A stretch of 64,000 nucleotides of DNA from Antedon mediterranea (GCF_964355755.1 NC_092676.1:29769871-29833870), one strand, 5' to 3'. Shown: positions 21,966-35,592, counted from the stretch's first letter. The notes: generated by a model from the letters alone, not told the origin. Numbers and translations: made by a program.

Positions 21966-22280
21966 AATGAACGCCGTTGATATCCCTCAACAAAAACAAA
22001 AAGTAAAACTGACGATATCGCTGATGTGATACCATGTAATCGAAAGCTAGGCCGAAATCATCGGTAGTGTCGTCAGCAGGTAATTGTACATTCCAGCGCT
22101 TGTTTTGAAGCAGCGGACCAGTGGCTTACTGCTGGCACACGACTAAACACATACGGGCCAATCGCCGTTGAGTCGTCGTGGTTAGCGATTCGTGTGGCAT
22201 GCGACGCCACAGCATGTGTTACGAATTTATGACATCAGTCCTGCACTGTGGAAAGTAACAAACATTAAGTATAAACAGTA
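21966..22280. promoter_or_regulatory. GRIK 5' leader and probable promoter region
   Basis: Sequence directly upstream of the receptor start codon. It is visibly richer in CG-containing words than the surrounding AT-rich DNA (22060-22220), as expected for a leader or promoter. No TATA box or defined operator could be assigned; the call rests on position and base composition only. Confidence 0.3.
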
Positions 22281-24950
22281 ATGACGGGGTGACATTTTTG
22301 GTGACATTGTTGGTGACAACAGCGAATGTGACACATTAATACATACAAGCACTTTAGATTGCATCAGTTATTAAATCTTATCAAATATTACTGGAATCTA
22401 GAATTATTTATTTTATTCATTATCCGCAATTAATTAGTTCACAAATAGGTTCTTAAACGAGGCTATTATAATCGATAAATGCAAATGCAAACAATCATAT
22501 TAATAGTTTTAATTGTAATTTAAAAGGACGAATAACGGGGCAGGTTATTATTAACCCTCTAATATTAACCACACTAAAAATATTTGATCAAAATCTATTT
22601 AAGATTATAAGATAATTATGTTTAGGCGGTGTTATTGACGGTGACTTATGGTTCCACTAATGCCCAGGCCTACATGTTAGGACAAAATCTGTAGCATGTA
22701 ACACACCAAATGATGTAATTACGTCATTATGATGAATTAGATTAGATAATGTAAACATGTAAAAATCATGATGAATGAAACAATGCTAATTAGGATGAAA
22801 TAAAAGTTGGAAAACCACAAAAGACAACAAAAAAACAAATCTGCGTAACCAGGGAAAAGTGAATTCTGGTAAAACCTGCCGCTTTCTATTATAATGGCCT
22901 TATTCTATGCAAGCATAATTATTGTTTTCAATATTCATAACTTTCCTACCCGCATAATATACAATGTTAAATAGGTTTTATCTATATTATTGTTTAGCTA
23001 TTGAAACGACTTTATACATAACTTAATAACTCAATGTTATTAAATGATAATAATCATAAATAAACACCATTGATTTAGGATTGTCTGTCGAGTAAATTAA
23101 ACATCATAGAGATACTATCTCCTCTCATAATATGATGACACCGTTGCCGTTGGGTATGTCGTCATTTTAGAACACACACGGTCATGTGATCCTATATATT
23201 ATATTTCGCTAGGCACTACACAACAATAATAATAATATCATATATGATATCTGCATTATTCTAACAATAAATACAAAACGTGTTTAGTTAATATGTCATA
23301 GCTTATTACGCCTTTCAAATACGTTTCGACAAAACGCGTTTTTCATTTTCAACACCGGACTGCTCGAATATATTTGATCGTTGATTTACAAGTTCAAAAT
23401 AGCATAACTGGTTGGAAGTTTAATTTAACAGGAAAGACAGTTCTAATATTTAACGACTATACGTCACTTCTGATGGACGAGGTAATCAGATAATCAATAT
23501 AAGGGAGTTGAATAGTATCCGAAATGGAAGAAGCCTTAGGAATCAAGATGGATCACCGATCGCTTTTCCCCTCTCATCAAAACCTCTTGGCCTACTACCT
23601 CTCAATGCATTAATACATTTAACTAAGGATAAGGTTTATCAATCAGCAGACAAAAACTATATCAACAAAATGTCAATAAAGTTCTTCATCATGGCAAACT
23701 TTGTGGCGACATTTGGATTCGGGAGAGCCAAATGATGATCGATTTGTTATCTTTAAAACAGTATCTGTCAAAGAACTTATTCACTAAAAGAAACCCGGTT
23801 CATTAAGTCTAATGTGATCAGTAATTAATTAGCTCGAAGCAGCCTGAAACCCATCTTTGGCCAAGAGTCGTGCTTGAAACTGAATAGTGTGTCCGATACT
23901 ATACCCATAATTAATGATGCCAAATTTCACAGAGGACAAGCGAGGTTAATACAATTAATTCTATTCAAACATTATCTACAGAAAATGGTCACAATAACAT
24001 TCATTCTGAAAATTGATGATAAAATTTCGAAGCGGAGAATACTTCAAGAAACTGAACGTACACAAATCATTTCATAATCTCGTTTAGTAACTTTAATCAC
24101 CGTCTTTGGAAAGCAATGTTCTCTAAATTCTGTCTAAAAAACGTTCAAATATCTAAATTTATATGTAATGCCTTTTAGCACAATTGTACGGTTGGACATT
24201 GATGATAAAACATATTCATTCTAATACTTCAGTTGATAGAGGGCGTCCTACACTTTTAAAAGTTTTTTTTGTGCATCTTCCTCCTAGATAGCCAACGATG
24301 GCCAAGCAGGATAAGCCTTAATAATAATGTACATGATAGACTTGATTGAAAATTAACAAAATTCTGTGTTAATATTGGAAACTTTAAGTTAGCTTTGGTT
24401 TTATTAACTCGAGCGTAAACATGTAATCTACGTTATACATACATACTGTTTTTCGTTAAATGGTTAGTTAATTTATTGTTCTTGATATATTGATTAAAAC
24501 AATTTATTCGCTAATTATTATACACTAAAAATTAACAGTTATTTAAAAATCACACCATAATTCGTATTTCTGGTTCATGTTGCAAGCACCAGTACATTGT
24601 GGTATATCATACAAGCTCATAGTCCTGCACAGCATAACAGCAGTACTTACAGCCAGTCCATGGCCAAGAAAATACCTGGCATTCACTCTTAACCATATAT
24701 CAGCTATTACTAGCATAAGTACCACTGATAAAACTAAGTAATAAAACACAGTGATACCGTAGTTTGTCGGTATTCGATTGATGCGCCATACTTATATGCG
24801 CTACTTAGAATAAACACTACTTTAGTTTTACGCTTTAAACTTTTGATTCGCAAATAATGCTTTAATATACTAATAAAAGCGATATTTATAACACCAATAT
24901 ATCTCTTTTCAAAATCATAAAAAATAATGTTAAGTATAAAAAAATTAGTC
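22281..24950. other. Intergenic DNA, no gene seen
   Basis: AT-rich sequence with stop codons in all frames at short intervals. A 68-codon minus-strand ORF (24543-24749) has a hydrophobic start and four Cys in its C-terminal half, but nothing supports it as a gene. Confidence 0.6.
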
Positions 24951-25089
24951 TAAATCTTGGTTTTCACTAGAGACGTCACGCAACGACGTGAACTCAACGC
25001 ATGAATTATCCTAACTGTCGCTTTTCATTGGTCAACTCGCTTGCGTTTGCGTCCTTGCGTTGCGTCTCTTTAGGGGGAACAAAGCTTAA
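24951..25089. repeat. MITE family B copy
   Basis: Ends cttggttttcactagagacg and cgtctctttagggggaacaa; interior with cattggtcaactcgcttgcg. Complete but diverged. Confidence 0.75.
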
Positions 25090-25425
25090 GCGGTCAAAAC
25101 TCTGTTCTAAATCCACAATCTTTTCTTTTATTTATTTTTTAATATCGACATTTAGCAGCCTCTTCACACGTCTGACCATTGATTTATATCTTACAAACGG
25201 AAACATTTGTTTTCAAGTGTTCCTAAGACGAACAATCTTACCGTCTGCAAAAAAACACCATATTAATAGATTGAAATAGTCGACACATGATTTATATCGT
25301 ATATCCGACAAAAAAAATCACACGTAGGTTAATTTAAACGTGTCATATAATAGTATTAAGACTGTGAACTTCTTTGGCTATTGAAATAGACAGAAGCAGA
25401 CTGTAGTTGAAAAAATGACAATGGT

Positions 25426-25573
25426 TTAACATTGGTTCTCACTTGGAGGTAACAAAACGACGTAGACACATCTTAAGTGAGTTGACCATTCCCAAGTGAC
25501 ATTTCGGAGGATCCATCGCGTCCTGATTGGTTGAATTAATTGCGGCGCGCTTACGTAGGAACAAAGCTTTAAA
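25426..25573. repeat. MITE family B copy, diverged
   Basis: Ends cattggttctcacttgg and acgtaggaacaaagctt; the centre contains gagttgaccattcccaag and gattggttgaatt. Confidence 0.65.
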
Positions 25574-25589
25574 CGGCGCGAAAATAATA

Positions 25590-28500
25590 AACGTATAGAT
25601 TGATTGATTGATTGATTGAAGAAGCTGATGCAGACAGTACGAAAATATCAACGTTCAAAGTTTGTTGTAGAAATAGAGAAAATGCCACGACGACAATTTA
25701 CTATTAAAATATTGATTTATTGTCTGATGTTCTAATCGCTATTAACTGTAGCATACCTCATGACAAATTAGGTCTTGTTGCAATAACAAAAAATAATTTA
25801 AAACAAGTCAACGGAAAATTAAAATTGTACCAAGACATGTACATATGTTCTAACTGTTATAGAAATTCTGATTGTTAAAACTCTTGCAATGTCTTCATCA
25901 CATTCGCAGGTTTTGCGATATTGTTACTAAATAGGCCTAATTATAAATATTTAATATGTGTTTTGTATTCACAATGCGTCTGATCAATATTTCTCACGTT
26001 TTAACCATTATTATGATCTTAGTGCATGTATATGTATAGAAAAGTGATTTACAGATCAAGAATGGAACTATGCAAGTGTAAACCTTCACAAGTTTCGTTC
26101 TGTCCACAGCATGGAGATTACTTAATTTGACGACGTCATCATCACAGACGCGTGAGTATCGAAGTATGCATTTAAATTACACGAAAACTTTGAAAATATA
26201 TGTGGTTTTCTTCTAAATAAAAGTAATACACGTCATCAAACACGTTTCCATTTACTCATAAGGTTGACTATTATTAACTTCTGGAGCTGAGCTATATATT
26301 ACATTTTGCAGACAAAAAATAATGTAATATGGTACGTTAGATGGCGCACTTCTGGTTATTATATTGTTTTTATTTCATACTAGACTTATACGCATGCGCA
26401 GAATAATAATTCGAATAAATTGCCGTTTCCTTCCGTCTACCATCCCTAAAAACAAAAACTTGCTAATTATTTGTTCATATAACCTAAATATTTAGATTTA
26501 TGACGATGAAACCAGCCCATCAGACCAGACCATACATTTCAAAACTATACTATGAGTCGTAATGGCGGCAGTTCGACTCATTTAACTCAAAGGTTAACTG
26601 TACTTATTTAGTCGAACAACATCGACAGTACATTGAAAACCGTCAGATGTGAATTCAGGCCTGTTTTATTACTTTTTTCTTATGCACGATCGAATTCATT
26701 ATTGCACTAAAAATACATAATGCATTGTTGATGATTTCAAGGTTTTGTGAAAGTTTTAGCCATGTGTTATGTTCAGTTCATTTCACTTTTTTCTTGTTTA
26801 CTATTTTGAAACTTATTTCATATCCGATAGTGTGTTACAATTAGACCTGTTTCAAAGACAATTCTAAGTTATACATTTTTACTAATTGTAAAACAAAAAG
26901 AATGTGTATATTTAAAACCAGCAGCATAGTGTCAAATCGACGGCGGTATGAAGAACATTATTATACAGTACATTGACTATTTGTGATTTATATTATGAAG
27001 ATATTTTTAGTGGAATACATTTGGGAATCGCCCAAACATAAACTAATAAATGAAAGAACCAATATAATGTTGTGGAGATAGCAACTAAAACCAATAGTAT
27101 TCATGCAATTAAACTGAAATAATTGGAAACTAATGAATTCTTACCTCAAGAATCTTACACATTTTTTTTTTATCTTGTAAATTTAACGAGTACTGCATTA
27201 TTAGCTAAAGTTCATTCATTGGAAACCATTCTCAAACTATTTTACTTTCCTGGATATGAATGAAATAACTAAAAACATTTTGCGACCCTGTGATCTATAC
27301 ACTGCTCACATCTCTAAGATGTATGTTTACAATTTTAGTCGATAACTAGTTTTACTCTCCTGGATATGAATAAAATAACTAAAAACATTTGACTATGGTC
27401 TATACACTGCTCACATCTCTAAGATGTATGTTTACAAAGTTAGTCGATTACTATTTTTAGCAAGCAATGTGTGACAATGTCTTACCTTATAATCCGAAAT
27501 GACATATTAGATAGTAAATCCTAAAATATACGACCTGTCATAAGCAAAGTGTTAAATTTTACCCTTAAAGGTTGATCAGTAAATGAATATTTAAAGAGCA
27601 GTCTATCTATCAAAAATGCTAAGCTTGGGTCATAATATAACAATATCAATGCATGGTACAATGGGTTTTTTTCAACAGAAAGAGAAACAACAATATTATC
27701 GCAAGAGAGACATAATTTTACGCGTGCGTTTCAACAGCGTTTGGACGCGCGCGTCAAATCGTTGTTCAAAATGGTCTGTATGATCAAACACAACAACTAG
27801 GCCTATAGATATATCTGGACAATGTTGAATGTGATGACGTTATATAACAACTTCAACGTTTTTCCCCAAATTCATAATAATCATTATGATACTGTAAACT
27901 CTTTTGAATTGCTACATAACATTACATGACGTTGAATGCAGCCGGAATACTGAAACTCAAGTACTGTACTGTATTACTGAAATGAGCACTAGTTGGATCA
28001 AATTTCATATTATGAGTGAATCAGATTTAGTCACATAATGCAATTGATGGAAGTTAATTAACGAACAACAAAATGACCTAAATAATCTTAAATTACCACC
28101 TGCACCCTTGAACATTTCACAGAAACACAAAAATGAAATAAATTAAAAAGCCACATTGAGCCCCTTTTACAAATTCTGTGAAAACAGTGGAGGCGTTCCA
28201 GTCTGAAGGATATAGTCGAACGAAGTTTGATACCTACGCATCAACAATTCCACACCTACAACTGATGTAAACTTATAGCAAAGGCAAATATATTTTTTTT
28301 AAACAAAAAAACACCATTAAATAAAGACTAAAGTAAATAGTTAGGCCTACTTTTAATTACAACGCATTCAGTTTGATTCCGATGTCAATTTTGAGAAAGA
28401 CCAACACGAAGTGAATACCGCGCGTGATACGCACGATGGAACGCACTATACTGTACGCACATGTACCACGTCATACATGGCAACCGTAACGCAACTCTTG

Positions 28501-29380
28501 CCCAGTTGGCTCAGCCGATAGCTCTAGTGTGCGCCGCCGAGCTTAAACGCAACAACCACTTCATACCAAAATCAAATTTGCGTTCGAGCATTCCTTCGTG
28601 TGATACATTATAATTATCAAACATGATTTTTTTTCTACCGAATGTCCTAAACATAATTGGCAACGGAAATATCTTAATTTACCATCGCATATTGATTTGT
28701 TGTTTTTATTATTTCATAGAAAGAAATAAAGCACTTATGCAAATTGTTAGAAAATGAACTTTAATACTTACAACAGAGTCACGTTCCACGAGAAGGAATA
28801 CTTGATATCTGACAGATAATATGCTGTGACGTAATATCGTCTCTTCTCTTTCAAAACATTATATATGCGAATATAATGTGTAAGAGAAATTATACAGATA
28901 AAATGTTTACGCATAAAAAAGAGAGGCAGCAGCTGTATCATCTATATATCGTTTATTTCACATTTCTAATTTCACTAAAACGTGCATCAGAATGCATTGA
29001 ACTGATCGGTTTTACAGGCCTACGCGTATATAATATAGACCTACAGGTTTCTGTATGAATATGGCATTTTCAGTTACAAACTATTTACAAATTTAAAGGA
29101 TAATATGTCCAGGCAGGTGAATTGGACGAACTGAAGTATGGACGAATATAATACTATAATTTGTGTGCCAACAATAGGTCTATAAACAATTTCCACAAAG
29201 GGCCTGTGGCCGAAATGTTGCTATACGACATTAATTTAGTTAAAACAGAGGGTATCAGTTTGTAATGTTTCAGTTTCTTGTTATTTGTCTCATTATGACT
29301 TGACTCTAACCCGAATTTACTGAATTTTACATTCGTCAAATAAACTTGCACACATTCATACGCGTCCAATATACACATAC
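25590..29380. other. Intergenic DNA, no gene seen
   Basis: No coding signal recognised on either strand. It contains a (GATT)n tract near 25600, a tandem duplication at 27240-27463, and a box-A-like word tggctcagccg near 28507 with no matching box B. Confidence 0.6.
27240..27463. repeat. About 110-bp tandem duplication
   Basis: Copies start tttactttcctggatatgaa and tttactctcctggatatgaa and both contain cacatctctaagatgtatg. The second lacks a few bases in the middle. Confidence 0.9.
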
Positions 29381-29381
29381 T

Positions 29382-30187
29382 CGTTTCTGCTGCAACTGCT
29401 TAAAATACGGTATAAAAATACGGTATAAAATACGGTATTTTTTATACCGTATTTTTTAGTACCCCGTTTCTGCTAACAATACTTCTTGGGTGGTCGTGTT
29501 AAATTTCATCTTTTTTACCCAAATTGCCATTCATTTATTTGATCGATAATTAAAAGTCGCAATAAAGGAAGTTTTACGTCTCACTTTCAACAGCCTAGCC
29601 CTAGTGATAGAGATGTTGTGAGAGCACAGAAAACATCGTAATGGGGACAATTAATTCGTTCCCTCCCCGAGTTATTGTATTTTGCAATGTTGTACTGCTT
29701 TCGCAGGCTCTTCAGCTTTGAGTTTACTTGCTTTGGAGACCAGTCTATTCCATACTCCTGCTTTATTTTTTTAGAAATGTCTTTATAAATGTGGTTGTCC
29801 CTTTTATTACCTTTTAGTTGGCCAGACATTTTAGCTTCCACACACACATTTATTTAGTAAAACTGTGACGTCTTCGCTCCACATTTTCGCCGAATATATC
29901 TATACACGTGTGTACAGTGACAGAAAATAAAAACACGAATGTTGACCTTTTGTCATGTAAAAAAAAAATACGGTATTTTTTATTGGCAGCAGAAACGGGT
30001 ACAAAAAATACGGTATAAATTTGTAAATACCGTATTTTATCCACAAATTTTGTGGGGAAAATACGGTATACAAAATACGGTATATTTTTTATGAGCGCAG
30101 TTTCTGCTGCCAAAAATATACCGTATATATACGGTATTCAAAAAATACCGTATAATATACGGTATTTAGTTGGCAGCAGAAACAGGG
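29382..30187. mobile_element. Nested palindromic DNA transposon remnant with ATACGGTAT arrays
   Basis: Bounded by inverted CGTTTCTGCTGC and GGCAGCAGAAACAGGGCC. A further inverted pair lies inside: tagtaccccgtttctgc (29457) against gcagaaacgggtac (29987). About a dozen ATACGGTAT or ATACCGTAT palindromic words fill the ends. The GGCCCTGTTTCTGC terminus and the Myb/SANT-like ORF inside recall PIF/Harbinger-type elements (inference). The element sits in a 20-bp minisatellite, whose words (cacatactcg) occur on both sides. Confidence 0.6.
29587..29829 (-). pseudogene. Degraded Myb/SANT-like DNA-binding ORF of a transposon
   Basis: An 80-residue reading frame from ATG at 29829. It contains QLKGNKRDNHIYKDISKKIK, WSPKQVNSKLKSLRKQY and CPHYDVFCAL, the second and third helices and the closing motif of Myb/SANT-like domains found in transposon-encoded proteins and their domesticated relatives. 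The first helix with its Trp is missing because an upstream in-frame stop cuts the frame. It lies between the inverted ends of the 29.4-30.2 kb element. Confidence 0.55.
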
Positions 30188-30275
30188 CCTTTAGACACAT
30201 ACTCGTCCATTAGACACATACTCGTCCAATAGACACATACTCGTCCATTAGACACATACTCGTCCAATAGACACT
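30186..30275. repeat. 20-bp minisatellite, about 4.5 copies
   Basis: Unit tagacacatactcgtccawt. A lone partial unit (cacatactcg) lies left of the transposon remnant at 29370-29382, suggesting that the element inserted into the array. Confidence 0.85.
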
Positions 30276-30514
30276 CATCTATAACTGACCGTATGGACAT
30301 TTGACAACGTCCCTGGACAAACATGACATAATATTGAAGTGTTAAATCATGTTCGAGTCTATTTTAACGAATGTTGAACAGTGTGCATACTAATGTACCT
30401 GGTAAGGGTTAGCTTACATACTTTATGTGGTTTACTAATCTTGGTACAACTGGGTTCCTATAGATTATTGCATTCCATGATTGGTATAATGGTTTTACAA
30501 TTTATAATGGATAA

Positions 30515-30690
30515 AAGAAAATGACAATACTGTGGGTATCAGTGGCTGAATCTCAATGGAGATACAAAATAAAATAAGCAATGAAAAATGACAATGGTAT
30601 GGGTATCAGTGTCTGGATCTCAATGGAGATACAAAATAAAATAAGCAATGAAAAAATGACAATTCTGTGAGTATCGGTGGCTGAATCTCA
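30515..30690 (-). repeat. About 68-bp tandem repeat, 3 copies, from the dispersed tail at 11975
   Basis: Copies contain aaaatgacaat, gtatcagtggctgaatctca and ggagatacaaaataaaataa. Confidence 0.85.
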
Positions 30691-30723
30691 GCAAAAAAGC
30701 TAAATCAAAAAAACAAAAACAGC

Positions 30724-30940
30724 TAGAAAGAAGAAGAAGAAATGCAGAGCTAACCCTTCCTCGGTGCAAGTAAGGAGCAAGTTGAAGATAAGGCAGAAAG
30801 AAGAAGAAGAAATGCAGAGCTAACCCTTCCTCGGTGCAAGTAAGGAGCAAGTTGAAGATAAGGCAGAAAGAAGAAGAAGAAATGCAGAGCTAACCCTTCC
30901 TCAGTGCAAGTAAGGAGCAAGTTGAAGGCAGATAAAATTG
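30724..30940 (-). repeat. 70-bp tandem repeat, 3 copies
   Basis: Units begin agaaagaagaagaagaaatg, then gctaacccttcctcggtgca and aaggagcaagttgaag. On the minus strand ctgaggaagggttagctctg is the counterpart of the ctgatgaagggctag word at 11975-12122, so this is an amplified retroelement tail. Confidence 0.85.
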
Positions 30941-31482
30941 GTACATAAGGCAGACATGAGTTGCATGATGGGATTAGAATAAAAGTAAATATAAAAATGG
31001 AGACTGACAAATAGAGGATGATAAGGAAAAAGTGTGTAAACAAAAATTCATGATTTTTTGAAAGATTGTCGAAATCGACCCATTACAACTTTAAAAATTA
31101 GCATCACTAAGTTTAATATAATAATAAACTCAGAACAAAGAGACAAAAGCTATTATGATACAATATAGGGCCTATAGTTCAAAATATTGAATCATAATAA
31201 TGATATTTTTCGGAATTTTATTTATATCTTCAACAGTATTTCATTTGGGAGAAAGAGAACTTCTTCAAGAAATTGTCAAAATCCAATTTTCATTTACTAA
31301 AATAAAGAGAAGCAAAATGAGAGTAACTGTTTATACAGTATTATCTTTGAGTATCTTTGTTTTCTAAATGTATTCATGATACATTATCATTATACGACAC
31401 AAAACGTCATAAATGTACAATAATTCAAAATAGCTGACCAACACGATTCAACGAATAACGACCTCATTACTCAGTACAGCTC

Positions 31483-31584
31483 TAAAGCTCTGTCTACACT
31501 ATCAAAACGTATGTGATGTGCCTATAGATAGACATGATGATGTCACATCACTACCATATTTAGGTATATCACTACCATATTTGA
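31483..31584. repeat. MITE family A, truncated copy
   Basis: Left end taaagctctgtctacacta intact; stops after tatcactaccatatttgat without the right terminal repeat. Confidence 0.7.
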
Positions 31585-31737
31585 TGTAAGATTGTAAATA
31601 ATGTTACAACTATGTTACACAGTTTATATTCAAATTAATTTGTTTCTTTATTACTTGTTAGATTTGTTAATATGGCTATGTGGAATGTAGTTTGTAAAAC
31701 TAAATCAGATAGGTGGCCTACATTTGTTTCTACCTTA

Positions 31738-31876
31738 GAGCTTGGGTCTCACGAAGTAACTCAACGATGTTTAGGCAAAACGCAAGTGACCAATCACAAG
31801 CGACAGTTCTCGGATGGCGTTTTGATTGCGCGAACTTGCGTCGCGCTTACGTCACTTGCGTTGCATCCAAATGAGT
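31738..31876. repeat. MITE family B copy
   Basis: Starts cttgggtctcacgaagtaac and has gcaagtgaccaatcacaagc in the left half and cgcttacgtcacttgcgttg in the right half. Confidence 0.6.
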
Positions 31877-31889
31877 TTGATACCAAATT

Positions 31890-34800
31890 ATTCAAAGGTT
31901 ATAAAGGGTATTTTTTGATTTAAAAAAGAATATTAATTTTCTAGGACCAAAGAACCTACGCATTGATGAAAACCACCAAAACTGTGTCGATAAATGTAGT
32001 GAGGAAGCGTGTCACCTTCCACGCATGCGCACAATAAATTAACGTGACATAACTTTCCATTTCGTCGCAAAGTTTCACATTAGAAACGCACAGTGTGTGT
32101 TTCCTATCTACAATTATCAAATACATCTTATTATTTGTATTGAATTGAATACTGAATGTGTTTTTTTGACTAGAAAATATTAAGTGAAGTTAATAAAAAT
32201 GAATGATTGAGTCTAAGTCTATGATAAAGTAATTGATACGAAAGCTGAATGATGTTTAAGCGTTTACGTGTTTCATTATTGAAGTATTATATCGATTGAC
32301 TTAAGTGTTTTCAATTGAGGCTAAAATAGGAAGTTAAGCCTGTAAAATCAAAATGTTAGGTAAGAACATATATATATGGTCAATTGGACTTGAGTTGATG
32401 AAGTATTAGAAAATAAGAAATAAGATAAAGAGTACGATGAAAGACGACACAAGCATATGTATTAGAAGTACAGGTATAGTCTCTATTAGTATATTCTTGT
32501 ATTGTAGGCGTTTTAAGTATTATTTCAGAGAAGTTATTAAAAACATAATTATGTTTGAAATAACGAATTGGTATTTACAATGTTATGCTTAATTGAACAA
32601 AATGATACGCGCACAATTCCTCTTACTAATATATCGATGTAATTTATTATTTAAATGTAGTATTTCAAATAGAAAAGATAATATGCAAATTAAATATATT
32701 TTGTTTGCTAACATTTTCCAACAAATGTCATGAGTGAGAAGAAATAATTATTAATCAAATAATAATCAAATAAATAAAACTATGGGTGAAAATAGTTCAC
32801 CGGTGTCCAATGATGACACCATTATATCAGGCGATAGGTTTACAGTTTAAATAAGATTCTATTATTCCTTTATTATTATATTAGTATAAGAAATTTATAG
32901 TACTAATTAAATACTGTAATCAATACAGTAAAAAATTGACGAAAACAATTAATTAATATTGCTACACAGATATCCGCACATCTACACAAAGTACCGGACT
33001 TGGTAAAATGATCTCTACGGAGTAGATTTAGTTCGTCCATTAGTACTACACCAAACGCTCTATTAATTTGAATGGGATTTATAATTCTGATTGATGTCAC
33101 ACCTGACTTGTATTTGAAAAGAAATTGTGGAATAAACACAAAATAATAATAATAAATCATAAAAATGAGGTGGTTGTTGAAAAATGCTAACTATTTAATA
33201 TTAACCCTACAGAAAATCAAAAGTCGGTACATACATGAGTGCTGATTAATATTCAAGCAGAAAATGGAAACAAATCCTGGAAAATGTTTGAATGACGAAA
33301 AAGAAGAGGCGAGAGTAATAATGTATACATTTAAAATAGACAATATAGTGAGCATTATTTAAGTTATATTTAGAAAAACCTGTCAAAAACTTGTCATTAG
33401 TACTGCGAGCATTTTATATATATAATATCGACCTAAATTAACGAAGTATCCAAATACGTCTCACATTTTATAATAACTGTAGCATATTTAATAGTATGTT
33501 TGTATGCATGCACAATCCGATACATTCTTACAACTAGCAATGTTTCCATATACAATTCAGTATATGACAACTAGAAATTGCTTTGACGCTGTGCACGCTA
33601 CTAAATTATGATGACAAAAGTATGCCAAATCTAAAGCTTACTAACCCATTGTCTTACCAGAATTCCAAGAAAACGTTATCATTTAATCGGTTCCTGCATT
33701 CACCTGACAAAATAACTCATTTTATTCCGTCAACAGATAATATTTGGAACAAAAAAAATCCCCTGTTAAGAAACTGTCAAACGTGAAAAAAGACGTGCAG
33801 CGTGTTATGATATTCCCCTATGCGTATATTGCATCTGATCTTCACTACGGTACGGTTGCTGCTGCTACTACGAGTCCTGCTAAAATGATGACGGTGTCAA
33901 ATCTAATTTATAAGCAGTTAAAGCATCTCGGGACTTAGCGCAATCAGCCTATGCTGCTAAATATTTATTGTAGTTTTTCTTCTTCGTTCGGATTCACTCG
34001 GTCATCTATACTCAAGATAATGTCGAAAGGCATTTGGTTTACTTTCTTTAAGGTCATAAGAAGCATCTCTAAACTACTCAGTTATTCCCAGACGTGATTA
34101 AACAATTAATAATATTGTTTGAGCGTAGTCGAGTTCCATCGACGATGGTCTGGAGAAAATAATTCAACGAATCGTCAGCTCAAAACACACGCGCGCGTTT
34201 GGAATTACGTCATATAAAACGCGCACAAAATGTTATACTGTACTGTGATTCGTTAGTGACGAGCGCGGGTTTAAACATTGATACAATACTACGGCATTTG
34301 TACGCACGCGTGGTTAAATCCTCTGTAGGTCCCCAATCTACAATATGAAATAGAATACTTTCTATTTTGAATTGGCTTTTGCAATTAAGCATACCTATCA
34401 TTAATTTTTCAACATTACATCTGATGGAATTTTAAATACATATATAAAACATATTGTTTATTTCACTTATACAATACATCAGTAAAAATAATTTCGTATT
34501 CAATTTATATGTATTTTAATATAAATACAGAAATACTTTCTCTATTCGTATAAAATAAATTGTAAATCAAGTAGTGTCACTGTCAAACTTGTCACATTAT
34601 TGAGATCAACAGAAGCGCTCGCTACTGGCACGTTTATGTGATAGATCTATATTTTAAGTCTAATAAATTTATACATTACGTTACAATTACAGAAAGCGGC
34701 TGTTTCAGAGACTAATACATAATAACTTGTTTGTTTATCATTCGGTGTACACCTTTCGTTTCGATCAACATCGACCAATGTTTTATGGCTCTAATTGTTC

Positions 34801-34950
34801 TTTTACTCGTGTGAAGTAAATTTCTACAATGGACCTCCCTCTCCACACAATGCCCTATTATTAAGACAGTCCTGTTAGTGGTTAAGTAACTACATTCTCT
34901 AAAAGAAGTCAAATGTATGTAACTAAAGGAAGAGCAGTATATCCTACAAA
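31890..34950. other. Intergenic DNA, no gene seen
   Basis: AT-rich, without recognisable coding, RNA or repeat structure beyond short AT microsatellites. Confidence 0.6.
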
Positions 34951-35075
34951 ACGGTGTTGGGCGGTATGGAACGCCTCCTCTGCCTTCATAGGGCGGGGTT
35001 TCGTATATACTATAGATTATAAAGCGCTTTTCCAACAAAAAAATGACCAAAGTGCTGTACATGATTAGAGCAGTA
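34951..35075. repeat. Possible interspersed-repeat tail
   Basis: Contains ttataaagcgcttttccaac followed by gaccaaagtgctgtac, a phrase type often seen in tails of invertebrate SINEs and LINEs. Limits are not clear. Confidence 0.3.
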
Positions 35076-35476
35076 TACAAAGACAAACAGAACGTATATA
35101 AGCATCTATATATTTCTCTAACCTCTATCCATATCTGTATTGTTGGGAAGAGCTTACTCTCTCCACGTTAATTGTAACATTTGTATTTCAAATATTGGTC
35201 AGGTGAGAAGACTGTTGTTTTAATTTAACTTCAATGCACGTATACTAACATGCAGAATGCTGCCTCAATCACTCCACCGCTGATTAAATCAAAGCGATGA
35301 TTGCCGTGATGTAAACGAAGGCTATTATGAAACAGTTAATTATGAAAAACCATGGTAGTAGGATTATTCTGAAAAGGAAGTTAAGGAAGAAAACAAAATT
35401 ATTGAAGAAACACCAATTGTAACCAAGTTGAAAGGTATGTGGGGGTGCGCACATTCCAATTTGACAAAAAAAAATG

Positions 35477-35592
35477 TAAAGCTAGCTCTTTCTACACAAG
35501 GCAACAAAATACTTTGAAGGGTAGTGATATTCTCAAATATGGTAGTGATATGACATCATCATGTCCATATGGACACATCACATTTGTTGACA
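35477..35592. repeat. MITE family A, degraded copy
   Basis: Centre words aaatatggtagtgatatgac and catcatcatgtcc are intact; terminal repeats are heavily altered. Confidence 0.6.

Noticed and set aside
28500-28560. tRNA-like word tggctcagccg
   Set aside because: Matches box A but has no box B at a proper distance.
34712-35086. 124-codon minus-strand ORF
   Set aside because: No recognisable domain and no exon context; overlaps a probable interspersed-repeat tail.
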